55,937 nucleotides of DNA from Acidobacteriota bacterium. Lineage in GTDB: Bacteria; Acidobacteriota; Thermoanaerobaculia; Multivoradales; JAHEKO01. Positions 36,393 through 45,340 of the stretch are shown here, piece after piece; position 1 is the first letter of the stretch; every line of letters begins with the position of its first letter. The notes beneath the pieces are model-generated. The model made no database searches. It was given only the letters and a program-made list of their open reading frames with translations, and was not told the origin of the DNA. Made by a program: the position numbers and the translations under genes. The stretch is from assembly GCA_022561975.1 (NCBI GenBank), contig JADFQD010000006.1, forward strand, positions 1 to 55,937, in the 5' to 3' direction.

Positions 36393-37259
36393 ATGTCTGA
36401 TGTGAGGATTGGCGTGATTGGCGGAAGCGGCCTCTATGAAATGGAGGGCCTGCGTATCCAGGAGGAGCGAAAGCTCGAGACTCCGTTCGGTGATCCTTCG
36501 GATGCCTACATCATCGGCGAACTGGAGGGTAAGAGAGTGGCCTTTCTGCCGCGCCACGGCCGCGGCCATCGACTGCTGCCGTCGGAACTCAACTACCGGG
36601 CCAACCTCTATGGCATGAAGGTGCTGGGCGTGGAGTGGATCGTGTCGGTTTCCGCGGTCGGCAGCTTGAAGGAAGGCTATGCCCCGACCGACATCCTGAT
36701 TCCGGACCAGTTCTTCGATCGAACACGCCATCGCCCGGACACGTTTTTCGGCAACGGGCTGGTGGCTCACGTAAGCTTTGCCCATCCGATTTGCGGGCAG
36801 TTGGCCGAGTGGATGGCCGCCGGTTCGAGATCGGCCGGCGCCACGGTGCACGAGGGCGGTGTCTATGTCTGCATGGAGGGACCGATGTTCTCAACCTTGG
36901 CCGAATCTCTGGACTATCGCCGCAACAACTTCGACGTCGTCGGAATGACCAATCTGCAGGAGGCCAGGCTGGCGCGCGAGGCCGAGATGAGCTATGCCAC
37001 CATGGCGATGGTTACCGACTACGATTGCTGGCACGAAGAGGAGGAGGACGTGAGCGGTGCCGCGGTCATGGAGGTAATTCGGCAGAACGTCCACACCGCC
37101 CAGGAGGCCGTTCGCCGAACCATCCGGCTCATCGACGACTCCCGCCATAGCCCCTTCAAGGGGATCCTGAGGCATGCTCTGATTACCGACCCCTCTCTGG
37201 TTCCGGCGGACACCCTCGAGGCCCTGGCTCCTATCGTGAGTCGGTACCTCAGAAGCTAG
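36393..37259 (+). CDS. mtnP: S-methyl-5'-thioadenosine phosphorylase
   Basis: It splits methylthioadenosine to adenine and methylthioribose 1-phosphate in methionine salvage. Motifs: VIGGSGLYEMEGL (phosphate site), LPRHGRGHRLLPSELNYRAN, VSVSAVGSLKEGYAP, VCMEGPMFSTLAES, VVGMTNLQEARLAREAEM and TDYDCWHEEEEDV, the last typical of MTA-type enzymes. Length 288 aa. TTGGAGGAATAA before ATG 36393 is a strong ribosome site. The released adenine can be recycled by apt, 3.2 kb downstream in the same direction. Confidence 0.94.
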   Translation: MSDVRIGVIGGSGLYEMEGLRIQEERKLETPFGDPSDAYIIGELEGKRVAFLPRHGRGHRLLPSELNYRANLYGMKVLGVEWIVSVSAVGSLKEGYAPTDILIPDQFFDRTRHRPDTFFGNGLVAHVSFAHPICGQLAEWMAAGSRSAGATVHEGGVYVCMEGPMFSTLAESLDYRRNNFDVVGMTNLQEARLAREAEMSYATMAMVTDYDCWHEEEEDVSGAAVMEVIRQNVHTAQEAVRRTIRLIDDSRHSPFKGILRHALITDPSLVPADTLEALAPIVSRYLRS

Positions 37260-37269
37260 CGCGCCCGCC

Positions 37270-38034
37270 GTGAAGCGAATACTGGTCACCAACGACGACG
37301 GGGTCTTCTCGGAGGGGATCAAGCTGCTGAGAGATTCGCTCGGAGAGCTCGCGGACGTCACCGTGGTGGCGCCGGATCGTGAGCAAAGCGCGAGCGGCCA
37401 TTCGCTCACGCTCGACCGGCCATTGCGCATGCAGATGCTCGAAGAGAAGGTCTATTCGGTTGACGGGACACCGACGGACTGCGTCAATCTGGCGCGACAG
37501 TGGTTGATGAAGGACGATCCGCCGGACCTGATCGTCTCGGGGATCAACTTTGGGTTCAATCTCGGTGACGACGTGACCTATTCGGGTACCGTGAGTGCGA
37601 CCTTCGAGGGCTCGCTCATGGGCATTCCGTCGGTCGCTTTCAGCCAGGAAGTGGGCGAGAATTTCTCGTTCGTTCCGGCCGCTGCATTTGCCAGGCAGTT
37701 GCTGGAATTACTGATTACCAAGAAGCTGCCGCCCGACCTGCTGCTGAATGTGAATGTGCCTGCCGGAGAGATCAAGGGGGTCCGCTTGACTCGCCTGGGG
37801 CGTCGGGTCTATGAACAGTCGGTGGTAGAGAGGTTTGATCCACGGGGCCGGCGCTATTTCTGGATCGCGGGCAAACCGGTTTGGCACGAAGATTCGGGCA
37901 CCGACTACGAGGCGATCAAGAGCGGCTGCATCTCGATTACGCCGCTTCACCTCGATCTCACCGACTATCGTTCACTCGATTCGTACGACTGGTTGTGTGC
38001 CGAGTTGAATGGGCTAGATGATCTCGCCCGATGA
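37270..38034 (+). CDS. surE: 5'/3'-nucleotidase SurE
   Basis: Metal-dependent phosphatase of nucleoside monophosphates. The start MKRILVTNDDG carries the metal pair D9-D10; APDREQSASGHS, VDGTPTDCVNLA and VSGINFGFNLGDDVTYSGTV complete the SurE site. Length 254 aa. The start is GTG 37270, 10 bases after mtnP. Its stop overlaps the pcm start (ATGA). The surE-pcm pair is conserved in many bacteria and linked to stationary-phase survival. Confidence 0.95.
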   Translation: MKRILVTNDDGVFSEGIKLLRDSLGELADVTVVAPDREQSASGHSLTLDRPLRMQMLEEKVYSVDGTPTDCVNLARQWLMKDDPPDLIVSGINFGFNLGDDVTYSGTVSATFEGSLMGIPSVAFSQEVGENFSFVPAAAFARQLLELLITKKLPPDLLLNVNVPAGEIKGVRLTRLGRRVYEQSVVERFDPRGRRYFWIAGKPVWHEDSGTDYEAIKSGCISITPLHLDLTDYRSLDSYDWLCAELNGLDDLAR

Positions 38035-38693
38035 TGTCCAGCGACTTCATGTACCAACGCCGGAGAATGGTCGAGACGCTTGTCCGGACCTATGGCATCA
38101 AGGACGAGCGAGTGCTCGAGGCGATGCGAAACGTTCCCAGGCATTTGTTCGTGGGCGAGCACCTGCGCAACCAGGCCTACGGTGATCACGCGCTGCCTTC
38201 CGAGGCGGCTCAGACGATCTCTCAGCCGTTCGTGGTCGCGCGCATGACCGAGCTTCTCGAGGTCTCGAAACAACACACGGTTCTCGAGATCGGAACCGGT
38301 ACCGGATATCAGACCGCGATACTCGCTCGGCTTGCCGGTCGGGTCTTTAGTCTGGAGCGCATCGGAAGCCTCGCGCGGCAGGCGATCTCCCGGATCCGGG
38401 AACTGGGTCTGCAGAACGTGAAGATTCAGATCTTCGACGGTACGGTGGGCTGGAGTGACGCCGGACCGTTCGATCGTGTTCTGGTCACGGCCGGCGCCCC
38501 CTCTGTTCCCGAGCCGCTGCTGGAGCAGCTAGCCGTGGGAGGGATTCTGGTTGTCCCCGAAGGAGACTTGGAGCGCCAAAAACTGGTCAGGTATCAAAAG
38601 CTGCGAGGCGGTGGCCAGCGCCGCCAAGAGGGCGAGCCGGTGCGGTTTGTGCCGCTGGTCGGTCGTTTCGGATGGCAGGGGGAGTCGATTTGA
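38031..38693 (+). CDS. pcm: Protein-L-isoaspartate O-methyltransferase
   Basis: It repairs isoaspartyl damage in aged proteins using S-adenosylmethionine. The 220 residues include VLEAMRNVPRHLFVG, AYGDHALPSEAAQTISQP (substrate loop), the SAM site VLEIGTGTGYQTAIL and VTAGAPSVPEPLLEQLA. ATG 38031 overlaps the surE stop. The stop shares bases with the start of the DedA-like gene, so translation is coupled along the run. Confidence 0.95.
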   Translation: MMSSDFMYQRRRMVETLVRTYGIKDERVLEAMRNVPRHLFVGEHLRNQAYGDHALPSEAAQTISQPFVVARMTELLEVSKQHTVLEIGTGTGYQTAILARLAGRVFSLERIGSLARQAISRIRELGLQNVKIQIFDGTVGWSDAGPFDRVLVTAGAPSVPEPLLEQLAVGGILVVPEGDLERQKLVRYQKLRGGGQRRQEGEPVRFVPLVGRFGWQGESI

Positions 38694-39286
38694 TGGAGTG
38701 GATTCGAGAGCTGTTTCACTGGGTCGAAGCCCTGGCCGAAACGCCTTATGCGACCTGGGCGCTGTTCGGAGTCTCGTTCGCCGAGAGCAGCTTCTTCCCG
38801 GTTCCCCCGGATGTGCTCCTGATCGCACTGTGCGTCGCGCAGCCGGAGCGTGCGCTCTGGTTCGCACTGGTGTGTTCGGTTGCCTCCGTGCTCGGCGGCG
38901 TGGCCGGCTACGCGATCGGGTGGGTAGGCGGTCGGCCGTTGCTGGTCAAGCTCTTCAACTCCGAGCGCGTCGAGAAAGTTGGGGCCTATTACCAGCGCTA
39001 CAACGCCTGGGCCGTGGGCATCGCCGGTCTCACCCCGCTGCCGTACAAGCTCTTTACGGTCTCGGGAGGTGCCCTGCAGATCGGTTTCAGAGTCTTCGTG
39101 CTCGCATCGGTTGCTTCCCGCAGTTTGCGGTTCTTCGCAGTGGCTCTGCTGATGCGTTGGCTTGGCGATTCCGCCAAGGTCTTCATAGAGCGCCACCTGG
39201 GTTGGCTGACGATTGCGTTTGTTAGCCTGCTCTTGGCTGGATTTTGGCTGGCCGGCAGGAAGGCCAGCGGGGCGGCACGAGCGTGA
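38693..39286 (+). CDS. DedA/YqaA-type membrane protein (VTT domain)
   Basis: The 197-residue integral membrane protein has the DedA/VTT core: FAESSFFPVPPDVLL near the start, a glycine-rich helix (SVLGGVAGYAIGWVGG), and LTPLPYKLFTVSGGALQIGF, which resembles the conserved re-entrant loop. Such proteins act as lipid scramblases or flippases, including for undecaprenyl phosphate in some DedA members. ATG 38693 is preferred to ATG 38672 because GGGGGAG (38678-38683) precedes it and it overlaps the pcm stop in the TGATG manner. Substrate unknown. Confidence 0.86.
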   Translation: MEWIRELFHWVEALAETPYATWALFGVSFAESSFFPVPPDVLLIALCVAQPERALWFALVCSVASVLGGVAGYAIGWVGGRPLLVKLFNSERVEKVGAYYQRYNAWAVGIAGLTPLPYKLFTVSGGALQIGFRVFVLASVASRSLRFFAVALLMRWLGDSAKVFIERHLGWLTIAFVSLLLAGFWLAGRKASGAARA

Positions 39287-39588
39287 CGGCCGATCCCGTG
39301 AAGAGCTCCGAAAGCTCGAGTTCCTGGCACTTCCGAATCAGCGGTCAAGTCCAAGGCGTTGGGTTTCGGTACTTCACCAGGCAGGAAGCGCTGCGACTGG
39401 GCCTTCGAGGGTGGGTGCGCAACTGCGCCGATGGTAGCGTCGAGAGCGTGGCGATCGGATTGGGCGATCAGGCAGATTTGTTCGAGCAAGCCTTGCGCAA
39501 GGGGCCGACCGGGTCGCGGGTCGGCTCGGTGCAAAGATACGAGATGAGGGGCACCGCGAGCGCAGAATCGTTCGAGATCGTGTACTGA
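39283..39588 (+). CDS. acyP: Acylphosphatase
   Basis: Small enzyme of 101 residues hydrolysing acyl phosphates. The phosphate-binding loop is VQGVGFRYF with catalytic R29; N47 in [12 protein letters not shown] is the second active residue. A Ser-rich N-terminal extension of about 14 residues is not part of the fold. GTG 39283 overlaps the stop of the DedA-like gene. It lies 14 bases before apt. Confidence 0.93.
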   Translation: MTADPVKSSESSSSWHFRISGQVQGVGFRYFTRQEALRLGLRGWVRNCADGSVESVAIGLGDQADLFEQALRKGPTGSRVGSVQRYEMRGTASAESFEIVY

Positions 39589-39602
39589 TACGGGAGGCGG
39601 AG

Positions 39603-40124
39603 ATGGAGCAGCTCAAGAACTACATTCGGGAAATACCCGATTTCCCCAAACCGGGAATTCTCTTCTATGACATTTCGACACTGCTGAAGAACCCGAAGGC
39701 TCTGCGAATGACGATAGACAGATTCGTCTGGCTCTTTTCAGAGCAGAGAGTGGACAAGGTTGTCGGGATCGAGTCGCGAGGTTTCATGTTCGCTCCGATC
39801 GTGGCCTACAGCCTGAATGCCGGTTTTGTGCCGGTGCGAAAACCGGGGAAGCTACCCGGCCGAACGGTGGGCCAGTCCTATGACCTCGAATACGGCTCGG
39901 ATCGAGTCGAGATGCACGAGGATGCCGTCGAGTCGGGTGAGCGAGTGCTGATTATCGACGATTTGCTGGCCACCGGCGGTACCGCGGGCGCGACGGCCGA
40001 ACTCGTGACCTCACAGGGCGGCGAGGTCGTTGGGCTCGGCTTTGTCGTCGAGCTGCTCTTCCTAAAGGGGCGCGCCAAACTGAGCAAGTACCCGCTGCAG
40101 TCATTGATCGTCTACGAAGAGTAG
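39603..40124 (+). CDS. apt: Adenine phosphoribosyltransferase
   Basis: It makes AMP from adenine and PRPP. The 173-residue protein has [18 protein letters not shown] at the start, [21 protein letters not shown], and the PRPP loop [24 protein letters not shown] precedes ATG 39603. It ends the mtnP-surE-pcm-DedA-acyP-apt run; the tRNA-Arg gene with its own promoter follows 60 bases later. Together with mtnP it closes the adenine salvage loop. Confidence 0.95.
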   Translation: MEQLKNYIREIPDFPKPGILFYDISTLLKNPKALRMTIDRFVWLFSEQRVDKVVGIESRGFMFAPIVAYSLNAGFVPVRKPGKLPGRTVGQSYDLEYGSDRVEMHEDAVESGERVLIIDDLLATGGTAGATAELVTSQGGEVVGLGFVVELLFLKGRAKLSKYPLQSLIVYEE

Positions 40125-40142
40125 AGAGAGTTCGTTTCCGGC

Positions 40143-40171
40143 TTGGTGAGAGGGTTGGGCTAGGGTAGTAT
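40143..40171 (+). promoter_or_regulatory. Putative promoter of tRNA-Arg
   Basis: TTGGTG (40143-40148) and TAGTAT (40166-40171) are separated by 17 bases and lie 13 bases before the tRNA 5' end. Both hexamers match sigma-70 consensus only in part, but the position is right. Confidence 0.45.
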
Positions 40172-40184
40172 CTCCGGTCTCCGA

Positions 40185-40261
40185 GCGGCTGTAGCTCAGC
40201 TGGATAGAGCGGGAGCTTCCTAAGCTCTAGGTCGGGGGTTCGAGTCCTCCCAGCCGCGCCA
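40185..40261 (+). tRNA. tRNA-Arg (anticodon CCT)
   Basis: It folds as a full cloverleaf: acceptor GCGGCTG/CAGCCGC (7 bp), D arm GCTC/GAGC, anticodon stem GGAGC/GCTCT with loop TTCCTAA and anticodon CCT at 40219-40221, a 5-base variable loop, T arm GGGGG/CCTCC with loop TTCGAGT, discriminator G and encoded CCA (40259-40261). It reads AGG codons, plus-strand, 77 bases. The next protein gene starts 28 bases after it. Confidence 0.97.
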
Positions 40262-40288
40262 ACCAAGGAGAATCAGGCAGTACCATCG

Positions 40289-41005
40289 ATGAGCCGACTG
40301 ACACGAAAAGACATGAAACGGGACGAGGTTCTCGACTGGCTGGGTCGCACGATCGAGTACATGCGCCGGCACGCGCGCCGCCTGCTGGGGGTCGCGGCGG
40401 CGGTGGTGGCCGTGGCGGCTATCGCGGCCGCGGTTGTTGCCTACCGCGGTAAACAGGCCGAGCGCGCCAACGGTCTCTTGACGGAGGCGCTGGCGATCTA
40501 CAACGCACCCATCGACGCTGTGAACCCGACGCCGGACGATTCCGAGGATCCGTCCTTTGCAGACGAAGAGACCCGGAAGCTGCGAGCCAAGGCGAAATTC
40601 GAGATCCTCCGGGCCGACTTCGAGGGCAAGGGGATGGGAGGGATTGCCGCGGCGTACCTCGGGGACCTGGCTGCGGATTCCGGTGATTACGAACGCGCCG
40701 AGGCTCTGTGGCGAGAGGCCATGGTGGATGTATTCGACACCTTCCTCGCCGGCCGCTTGCAGCTCAATCTCATTAGCCTGGGCAAGAGCCAGGGTCGGAG
40801 CGACGCGGTGGTCGAGGAACTTCGAGGCCTTTTGAACTCCGAAAGCGCCTCGCTACCTGCGGATGTTCTTCTCTACGAGCTTGCCAAAGCGCTCGAGAGC
40901 CTGGAGCGTCGGGACGAAGCTGCGAGTGCCTATCAGCGTCTGCTCGACGAGTACGACGACTCGATTCATGCGCCCGACGCGCGCCGCCGGCTGGACGAGA
41001 TCTAG
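40289..41005 (+). CDS. Single-span membrane protein with periplasmic TPR-like domain (YfgM-like)
   Basis: The layout is a basic cytoplasmic start (SRLTRKDMKRDEVLDWL), one Ala/Val-rich membrane helix (about 30-52), then about 185 residues of TPR-like helices (AAYLGDLAADSGDYERAEAL, ALESLERRDEAASAYQRLLD). This matches the YfgM/TPR_21 type, proteins associated with the Sec translocon and periplasmic chaperones. ATG 40289 lies 28 bases after tRNA-Arg, so it may be co-transcribed with the tRNA. Identity by layout only. Confidence 0.75.
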   Translation: MSRLTRKDMKRDEVLDWLGRTIEYMRRHARRLLGVAAAVVAVAAIAAAVVAYRGKQAERANGLLTEALAIYNAPIDAVNPTPDDSEDPSFADEETRKLRAKAKFEILRADFEGKGMGGIAAAYLGDLAADSGDYERAEALWREAMVDVFDTFLAGRLQLNLISLGKSQGRSDAVVEELRGLLNSESASLPADVLLYELAKALESLERRDEAASAYQRLLDEYDDSIHAPDARRRLDEI

Positions 41006-41010
41006 TCGGT

Positions 41011-42309
41011 ATGGCTAGCCCCTACGCCATTCTGGCTCGCAAGCGCAGAGGGGAGCGGCTCGAAGAGAGCGAGATCCGCCAAGTCGTCGCGGCCGCGGCA
41101 AGTGGCGCCTGGAGCGACGCCCAACTCGCAGCTTTTCTGATGGCCGCGGCGATTCGTGGGCTCGACCCGGAGGAGACCCGAGCGCTCACTATCGCGATGC
41201 TGGAGTCGGGCGAGCAATGGAACTTGGGCTCTCAGTTTCCGACCCTGGCGGACAAGCACTCGACCGGTGGAGTCGGGGACAAGGTGTCGCTGGTACTGTC
41301 GCCGATTCTGGCTGCGTGCGGACAGCCCGTCGTGATGTTGACCGGCCGCGGCCTCGGACACACGGGCGGGACCGCAGACAAGCTCGAGACCATTCCGGGC
41401 CTCGACCTTGCCTTCGACCGGGCTCGCTGTGTAGGTTTGCTCGAATCGTGCGGTATGGCGATAGGGATGGCGACGGGAGACCTGGCGCCGGCCGATCGCA
41501 AGCTCTACGCTCTGCGCGATGTTACGGCGACCGTCGATTCGATTCCACTGATCACCGCCAGCATCCTCTCCAAAAAGCTCGCGACCGGCGCCGCCGCCAT
41601 GGTCCTAGACGTCAAGACCGGCAGCGGCGCCTTCATCCCCGACCTTGGGGAGGCTCGACAGCTGGCGAAGAATCTCGTGGATACGGCCGACTCTTGCGGG
41701 ATGAAGGTGTCCGCCTTTCTCACCGATATGAGTCAACCGTTGGGTGAGTGGGTGGGGCACCGCTCCGAGGTTCTCGAGACCATGAACTGCCTCGACGGGA
41801 AGGGGCGGCGCGACTTGATGGAAGTTACCTATGCCCTGGGAGTCGAGGTGTCGCGATTGAGCGGCGTGTCGGTGTCGCGATCGGCACTCGAAGATGCGGT
41901 CGGTTCGGGGCGGGCTCGAGAGCAGTTTCTGCGCTGGGTCGAGGCGCAGGGGGGGGATCCATCCTGGTTGGAAAGCGAGATCGAGCTGGCGCCCGAAATA
42001 GTGACGATCTCGGCCCCAGAGTCGGGTTATCTGGCGGCCGTTGACACCCAGCGTCTCGGTCTCGCGATGGCGCAGGCGGGGGGCGGCCGGCTGCGCGACG
42101 GCGATCGAATCGACGACGGCGTATCGCTACGCTATCTTTCCGGACTCGGACACAAGGTCGAGAAGGGCGAGGAAATCGCACGTCTCTATCTGCGAGTCCC
42201 CGCGCCCGAGATCGTGACCGAGGTCGCGGCGTGTTTCGTGGTCGCCGAATCGCGGATCGAACCTCCCCAGCTGATCAGCGACCGCATCTTGCCGAGCCAA
42301 GTGACGTAA
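41011..42309 (+). CDS. deoA: Pyrimidine-nucleoside (thymidine) phosphorylase
   Basis: It converts thymidine or uridine plus phosphate to base and sugar 1-phosphate. The 432 residues show the family set: DKHSTGGVGDKVSLVLSPIL, TGRGLGHTGGTADKLETIPG, ADRKLYALRDVTATVDSIPL, SKKLATGAAAMVLDVKTGSG, and the C-terminal barrel-sandwich domain. Whether it is thymidine-specific (deoA) or general (pdp) cannot be told from sequence. It starts 5 bases after the TPR gene and is followed by a perfect hairpin. Confidence 0.94.
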   Translation: MASPYAILARKRRGERLEESEIRQVVAAAASGAWSDAQLAAFLMAAAIRGLDPEETRALTIAMLESGEQWNLGSQFPTLADKHSTGGVGDKVSLVLSPILAACGQPVVMLTGRGLGHTGGTADKLETIPGLDLAFDRARCVGLLESCGMAIGMATGDLAPADRKLYALRDVTATVDSIPLITASILSKKLATGAAAMVLDVKTGSGAFIPDLGEARQLAKNLVDTADSCGMKVSAFLTDMSQPLGEWVGHRSEVLETMNCLDGKGRRDLMEVTYALGVEVSRLSGVSVSRSALEDAVGSGRAREQFLRWVEAQGGDPSWLESEIELAPEIVTISAPESGYLAAVDTQRLGLAMAQAGGGRLRDGDRIDDGVSLRYLSGLGHKVEKGEEIARLYLRVPAPEIVTEVAACFVVAESRIEPPQLISDRILPSQVT

Positions 42310-42315
42310 TCGCCA

Positions 42316-42342
42316 GGGGACACCCGTGTGACGGGTGTCCCC
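42316..42342. terminator. Perfect 11-bp hairpin between deoA and cinA
   Basis: GGGGACACCCG (42316-42326), loop TGTGA, CGGGTGTCCCC (42332-42342). No T-run follows. It may end deoA transcripts, or it may be one copy of a dispersed small palindrome, since GGGGACACCC-type cores are common in repetitive extragenic palindromes. Confidence 0.6.
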
Positions 42343-42364
42343 GAGTTCCCGGTATCATCAGACC

Positions 42365-43660
42365 ATGCGGGCAACGATCATTGCGGTCGGCAGCGAACTC
42401 CTTGGATCCGACCGGGCGGATACCAATTCGCTGTTCCTCGCCGATCGTCTGGCTGATCACGGGGTCGAGGTTAGGCGCAAGGTGATCGTGGGCGATCGCA
42501 TTGTGGATATCGAGCGCGAAGTCGAGCGAGCCGGTGCCGAGGCCTCACTGGTACTCGTGACCGGTGGATTGGGACCGACACAGGACGATCTGACCCGAGC
42601 GGCGGTCGCAGGAGCGTTGGGTCGAGCCCTGATACGCGATCCAGCCATCATCGAAGATATCCGCCGAAAGTTCGCCAGCTTCGGTCGCGATATGGCTCCG
42701 GTCAACGAACGCCAGGCGGATGTGATCGAAGGGGCGGTGGTACTCGAGAACCGGCGCGGAACGGCTCCGGGCCTGCGCGTCGAGGAGGGCGAAACGACCT
42801 TTTTCCTTTTCCCGGGGGTGCCCGACGAACTCCACGGCCTCGTGGATCAGGCCCTGGAGCCTTGGCTCGTCGAACACGCGCCCGGCGGCGGTTTTGAGCG
42901 CCGAGTTTTCAAGGTCGCCTGCCTCGCGGAATCGGATCTGGAAGGGCTGCTCCAGCCCTTCTATTCGGAATTCGGAAATCAGGGCGTCTCGCTGCTGCCG
43001 TCGCCTGGAGAGGTGACGGTGGGTCTCACCACCGGCGGCTCGGTCGAAGAGCGGGAGTCCTGGTTGGAGCCGCGGGAACGGTTGCTCGAGCAGTTGCTCG
43101 ATGTCTACGCCTTCGGCCGTGGCGACGACGCTCTGCTCGAAGCCGTTGTGGGGTGCCTTCTCGTGGAGCGTGGGAAAACCGTTGCGACTGCCGAATCCTG
43201 CACCGGTGGTGGCGTCGCCGAGCGACTCACCGCTGTTGCCGGCAGCAGCGCCTACTTTCTGGGTGCGGCGGTCACCTACTCGAACTCACTCAAGGTCAGT
43301 CTGCTGGGTGTTCCGGAGCAAATGATCGAAGACCATGGAGCGGTGAGTGCACAGGTTGCCGAAGCCATGGCCCGGGGCGCCCGCGAAGGGCTCGGAGCGG
43401 ACTACGGATTGGCGGTCACCGGAATTGCCGGTCCCGGCGGAGGTTCCCCGGAGAAACCCGTGGGAACCGTGCATGTGGCGCTCGCGGGCGGTGGCGCAGC
43501 GGACATGATCGAACGCCGGTTTCAGTTCCCCGGAGACCGTGCTCGCGTGCGCCGGCTGACCACGCAGTGGGCCCTGGATCTGCTGCGCCGGAAATTGCTG
43601 GGCGCTGCGATGTCGGAATACGGGCTCTCGGCTGGTGCCGACGCCCAGAGCAGGCCGTGA
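42365..43660 (+). CDS. cinA: CinA: nucleotide-binding domain plus nicotinamide-nucleotide amidase
   Basis: Two-domain protein of 431 residues. The N-terminal MoaB-like COG1058 domain opens with IIAVGSELLGSDRADTN and has TGGLGPTQDDLTR; the C-terminal PncC domain has TAESCTGGGVAERLTAV with catalytic serine, GAAVTYSNSLKVSLLGV and VTGIAGPGGGSPEKPVGTV. It recycles NMN from NAD turnover. ATG 42365 is at the family start. It is followed by plsY-gpsA-guaA with tight overlaps. Confidence 0.94.
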   Translation: MRATIIAVGSELLGSDRADTNSLFLADRLADHGVEVRRKVIVGDRIVDIEREVERAGAEASLVLVTGGLGPTQDDLTRAAVAGALGRALIRDPAIIEDIRRKFASFGRDMAPVNERQADVIEGAVVLENRRGTAPGLRVEEGETTFFLFPGVPDELHGLVDQALEPWLVEHAPGGGFERRVFKVACLAESDLEGLLQPFYSEFGNQGVSLLPSPGEVTVGLTTGGSVEERESWLEPRERLLEQLLDVYAFGRGDDALLEAVVGCLLVERGKTVATAESCTGGGVAERLTAVAGSSAYFLGAAVTYSNSLKVSLLGVPEQMIEDHGAVSAQVAEAMARGAREGLGADYGLAVTGIAGPGGGSPEKPVGTVHVALAGGGAADMIERRFQFPGDRARVRRLTTQWALDLLRRKLLGAAMSEYGLSAGADAQSRP

Positions 43661-43688
43661 GAGGCGGGGTCGCGTTGCAGAGTGGTCG

Positions 43689-44303
43689 ATGAACGGGATA
43701 CTCCTTCTGCTCGGCTGCTTCTTCCTGGGATCGATTCCGTTCAGCTATCTGGCGGTTCGGGTTCGGACCGGGAGCGATCTTCGCGACCTGGGCAGCGGCA
43801 ACCCTGGGGCCACCAACGCTCTACGCACAGCCGGTCCGTCCGTCGCTCTCTTAGGTCTGATGCTCGATATCGCCAAGGGCTTCGTTCCGGTCTGGTTCGG
43901 GCGGACCGCCGGTCTGCCGGATGAGCTTCTGGCCGGCGCGGCGCTCGCCTGCGTGCTGGGACACGTCTTTTCCCCGTTCCTTGCCTTTCGTGGCGGCAAG
44001 GGTGTCGCCACCGGCTTCGGAGCCCTCAGTGCGATGAATCCTGTGGCCGCGGGGCTGTCCGTGGTGATCTTTTTCTTGGCTCTCTTGCTTTGGCGTATGG
44101 TTTCGCTGGGATCGATTCTGGCGGTTGCGGCTTTGCCGATACTCTGGCCCCTGCCGGAGCGGCTGGGTTATCCGGCGGCCGCCGGGCGGATGGGCTGGCT
44201 GGCCGCAGCCGTGGTTTGCGCCCTGGTGCTGGTTCGCCACCGCGGTAACTTTCGGCGCCTGCGAACCGGGACCGAATACCGCTTGGGAGGTAGGTCGGGT
44301 TGA
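43689..44303 (+). CDS. plsY: Acyl-phosphate glycerol-3-phosphate acyltransferase PlsY
   Basis: Integral membrane enzyme (204 aa, about five helices) adding the first acyl chain to glycerol 3-phosphate. PlsY motifs: GSIPFSYL near the start, DLRDLGSGNPGATNALR, and LAFRGGKGVATGFGAL, plus the final RHRGNFRRLRTGTEYRLG. ATG 43689 follows cinA by 28 bases. Its stop overlaps the gpsA start (TTGA), which links supply of glycerol 3-phosphate with its use. No plsX is visible. Confidence 0.95.
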   Translation: MNGILLLLGCFFLGSIPFSYLAVRVRTGSDLRDLGSGNPGATNALRTAGPSVALLGLMLDIAKGFVPVWFGRTAGLPDELLAGAALACVLGHVFSPFLAFRGGKGVATGFGALSAMNPVAAGLSVVIFFLALLLWRMVSLGSILAVAALPILWPLPERLGYPAAAGRMGWLAAAVVCALVLVRHRGNFRRLRTGTEYRLGGRSG

Positions 44304-45340
44304 GCTGGAAACTGGGCGTGGTCGGAGCGGGTTCCTGGGGAACTGCGCTCGCCGTGCACTTCGCGGATGCCGGACATGACGTTCTGCTCTGGGCCCGTGA
44401 CAGAGACCTCTCTTGTAGGCTGGCGAAGACTCGCGACAACCACAAATACCTACCAGGCGTCGTTTTTCCGAAGAGTCTGCACATCGTTCGCGATCTTGTG
44501 GAAGTCCATGAGAGCGCCGTGGTGCTGGTGGTCGTGCCATCGCACGGATTTCGCAGCACCATCAAGGAACTCCTGGCCGCCGCGCCGGATCCCCGTGTTC
44601 GGGCGGGCCTCGGCGCCGCGCCGGTGACGATTGTCTCGGCTACCAAGGGCGTGGAAACGGAGACCTCGGCTCGGATGAGCCAGGTTTGCGCCGAGGAGGC
44701 TTCGGCCGTGGGACGAGAGATTCGCTTTGCGGTGCTTTCGGGCCCGACCTTTGCGGCCGAACTCGCCCGCGGGGCTCCGACCGCCGCCGTTGTCGCATCG
44801 GAGGCTCCAGGGCTCGCGAAGCGTTTGCGAGAGGAACTGGCAACACCGAGGTTTCGGCTCTATTCCTCTTCCGATGTGGTCGGCGTCGAGCTTGCCGGTG
44901 CGGCCAAGAACGTGATCGCTGTGGCGGCCGGTGTGGTGGCCGGGCTGGAGTTGGGACACAACACGGTGGCGGCTCTGATCACACGTGGGCTTCACGAGAT
45001 GACCCGCTTGGGCGTGGCTTGCGGCGGCGAAGAGCGCACCTTCTCGGGGCTGGCGGGCCTGGGCGATCTGGTTTTGACGTGTACCGGCGGTCTTTCGCGC
45101 AACCGCCGCGCGGGAATGGCGCTCGCGGCCGGCAAGAGCCTGGCCGAAATTGAGGCGGAGACCGCCATGGTGGCGGAGGGCATTCGAAACTCCCGCTCGC
45201 TGACCGGACTGGCCCGGCGCCAGGGGATCGAAATGCCCATAGCCGACCAGATGATGCGTGTTCTTTACGAGGACAAGGATCCGCGCGAAGCGCTGGAGGA
45301 ACTCATGAACCGCGAACGCAAGTCGGAGCACGAGCTGTGA
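44300..45340 (+). CDS. gpsA: Glycerol-3-phosphate dehydrogenase (NAD(P)+)
   Basis: It makes glycerol 3-phosphate from DHAP for PlsY, encoded just upstream. Of its 346 residues, the N-terminal Rossmann motif is VVGAGSWGTALA; then VPSHGFRSTIKELL, SATKGVETET, SGPTFAAELARG, VELAGAAKNVIAVAAGV with the catalytic lysine, and TFSGLAGLGDLVLTCTG. TTG 44300 overlaps the plsY stop and the stop overlaps the guaA GTG, a continuous coupled run. Confidence 0.95.
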   Translation: MSWKLGVVGAGSWGTALAVHFADAGHDVLLWARDRDLSCRLAKTRDNHKYLPGVVFPKSLHIVRDLVEVHESAVVLVVVPSHGFRSTIKELLAAAPDPRVRAGLGAAPVTIVSATKGVETETSARMSQVCAEEASAVGREIRFAVLSGPTFAAELARGAPTAAVVASEAPGLAKRLREELATPRFRLYSSSDVVGVELAGAAKNVIAVAAGVVAGLELGHNTVAALITRGLHEMTRLGVACGGEERTFSGLAGLGDLVLTCTGGLSRNRRAGMALAAGKSLAEIEAETAMVAEGIRNSRSLTGLARRQGIEMPIADQMMRVLYEDKDPREALEELMNRERKSEHEL

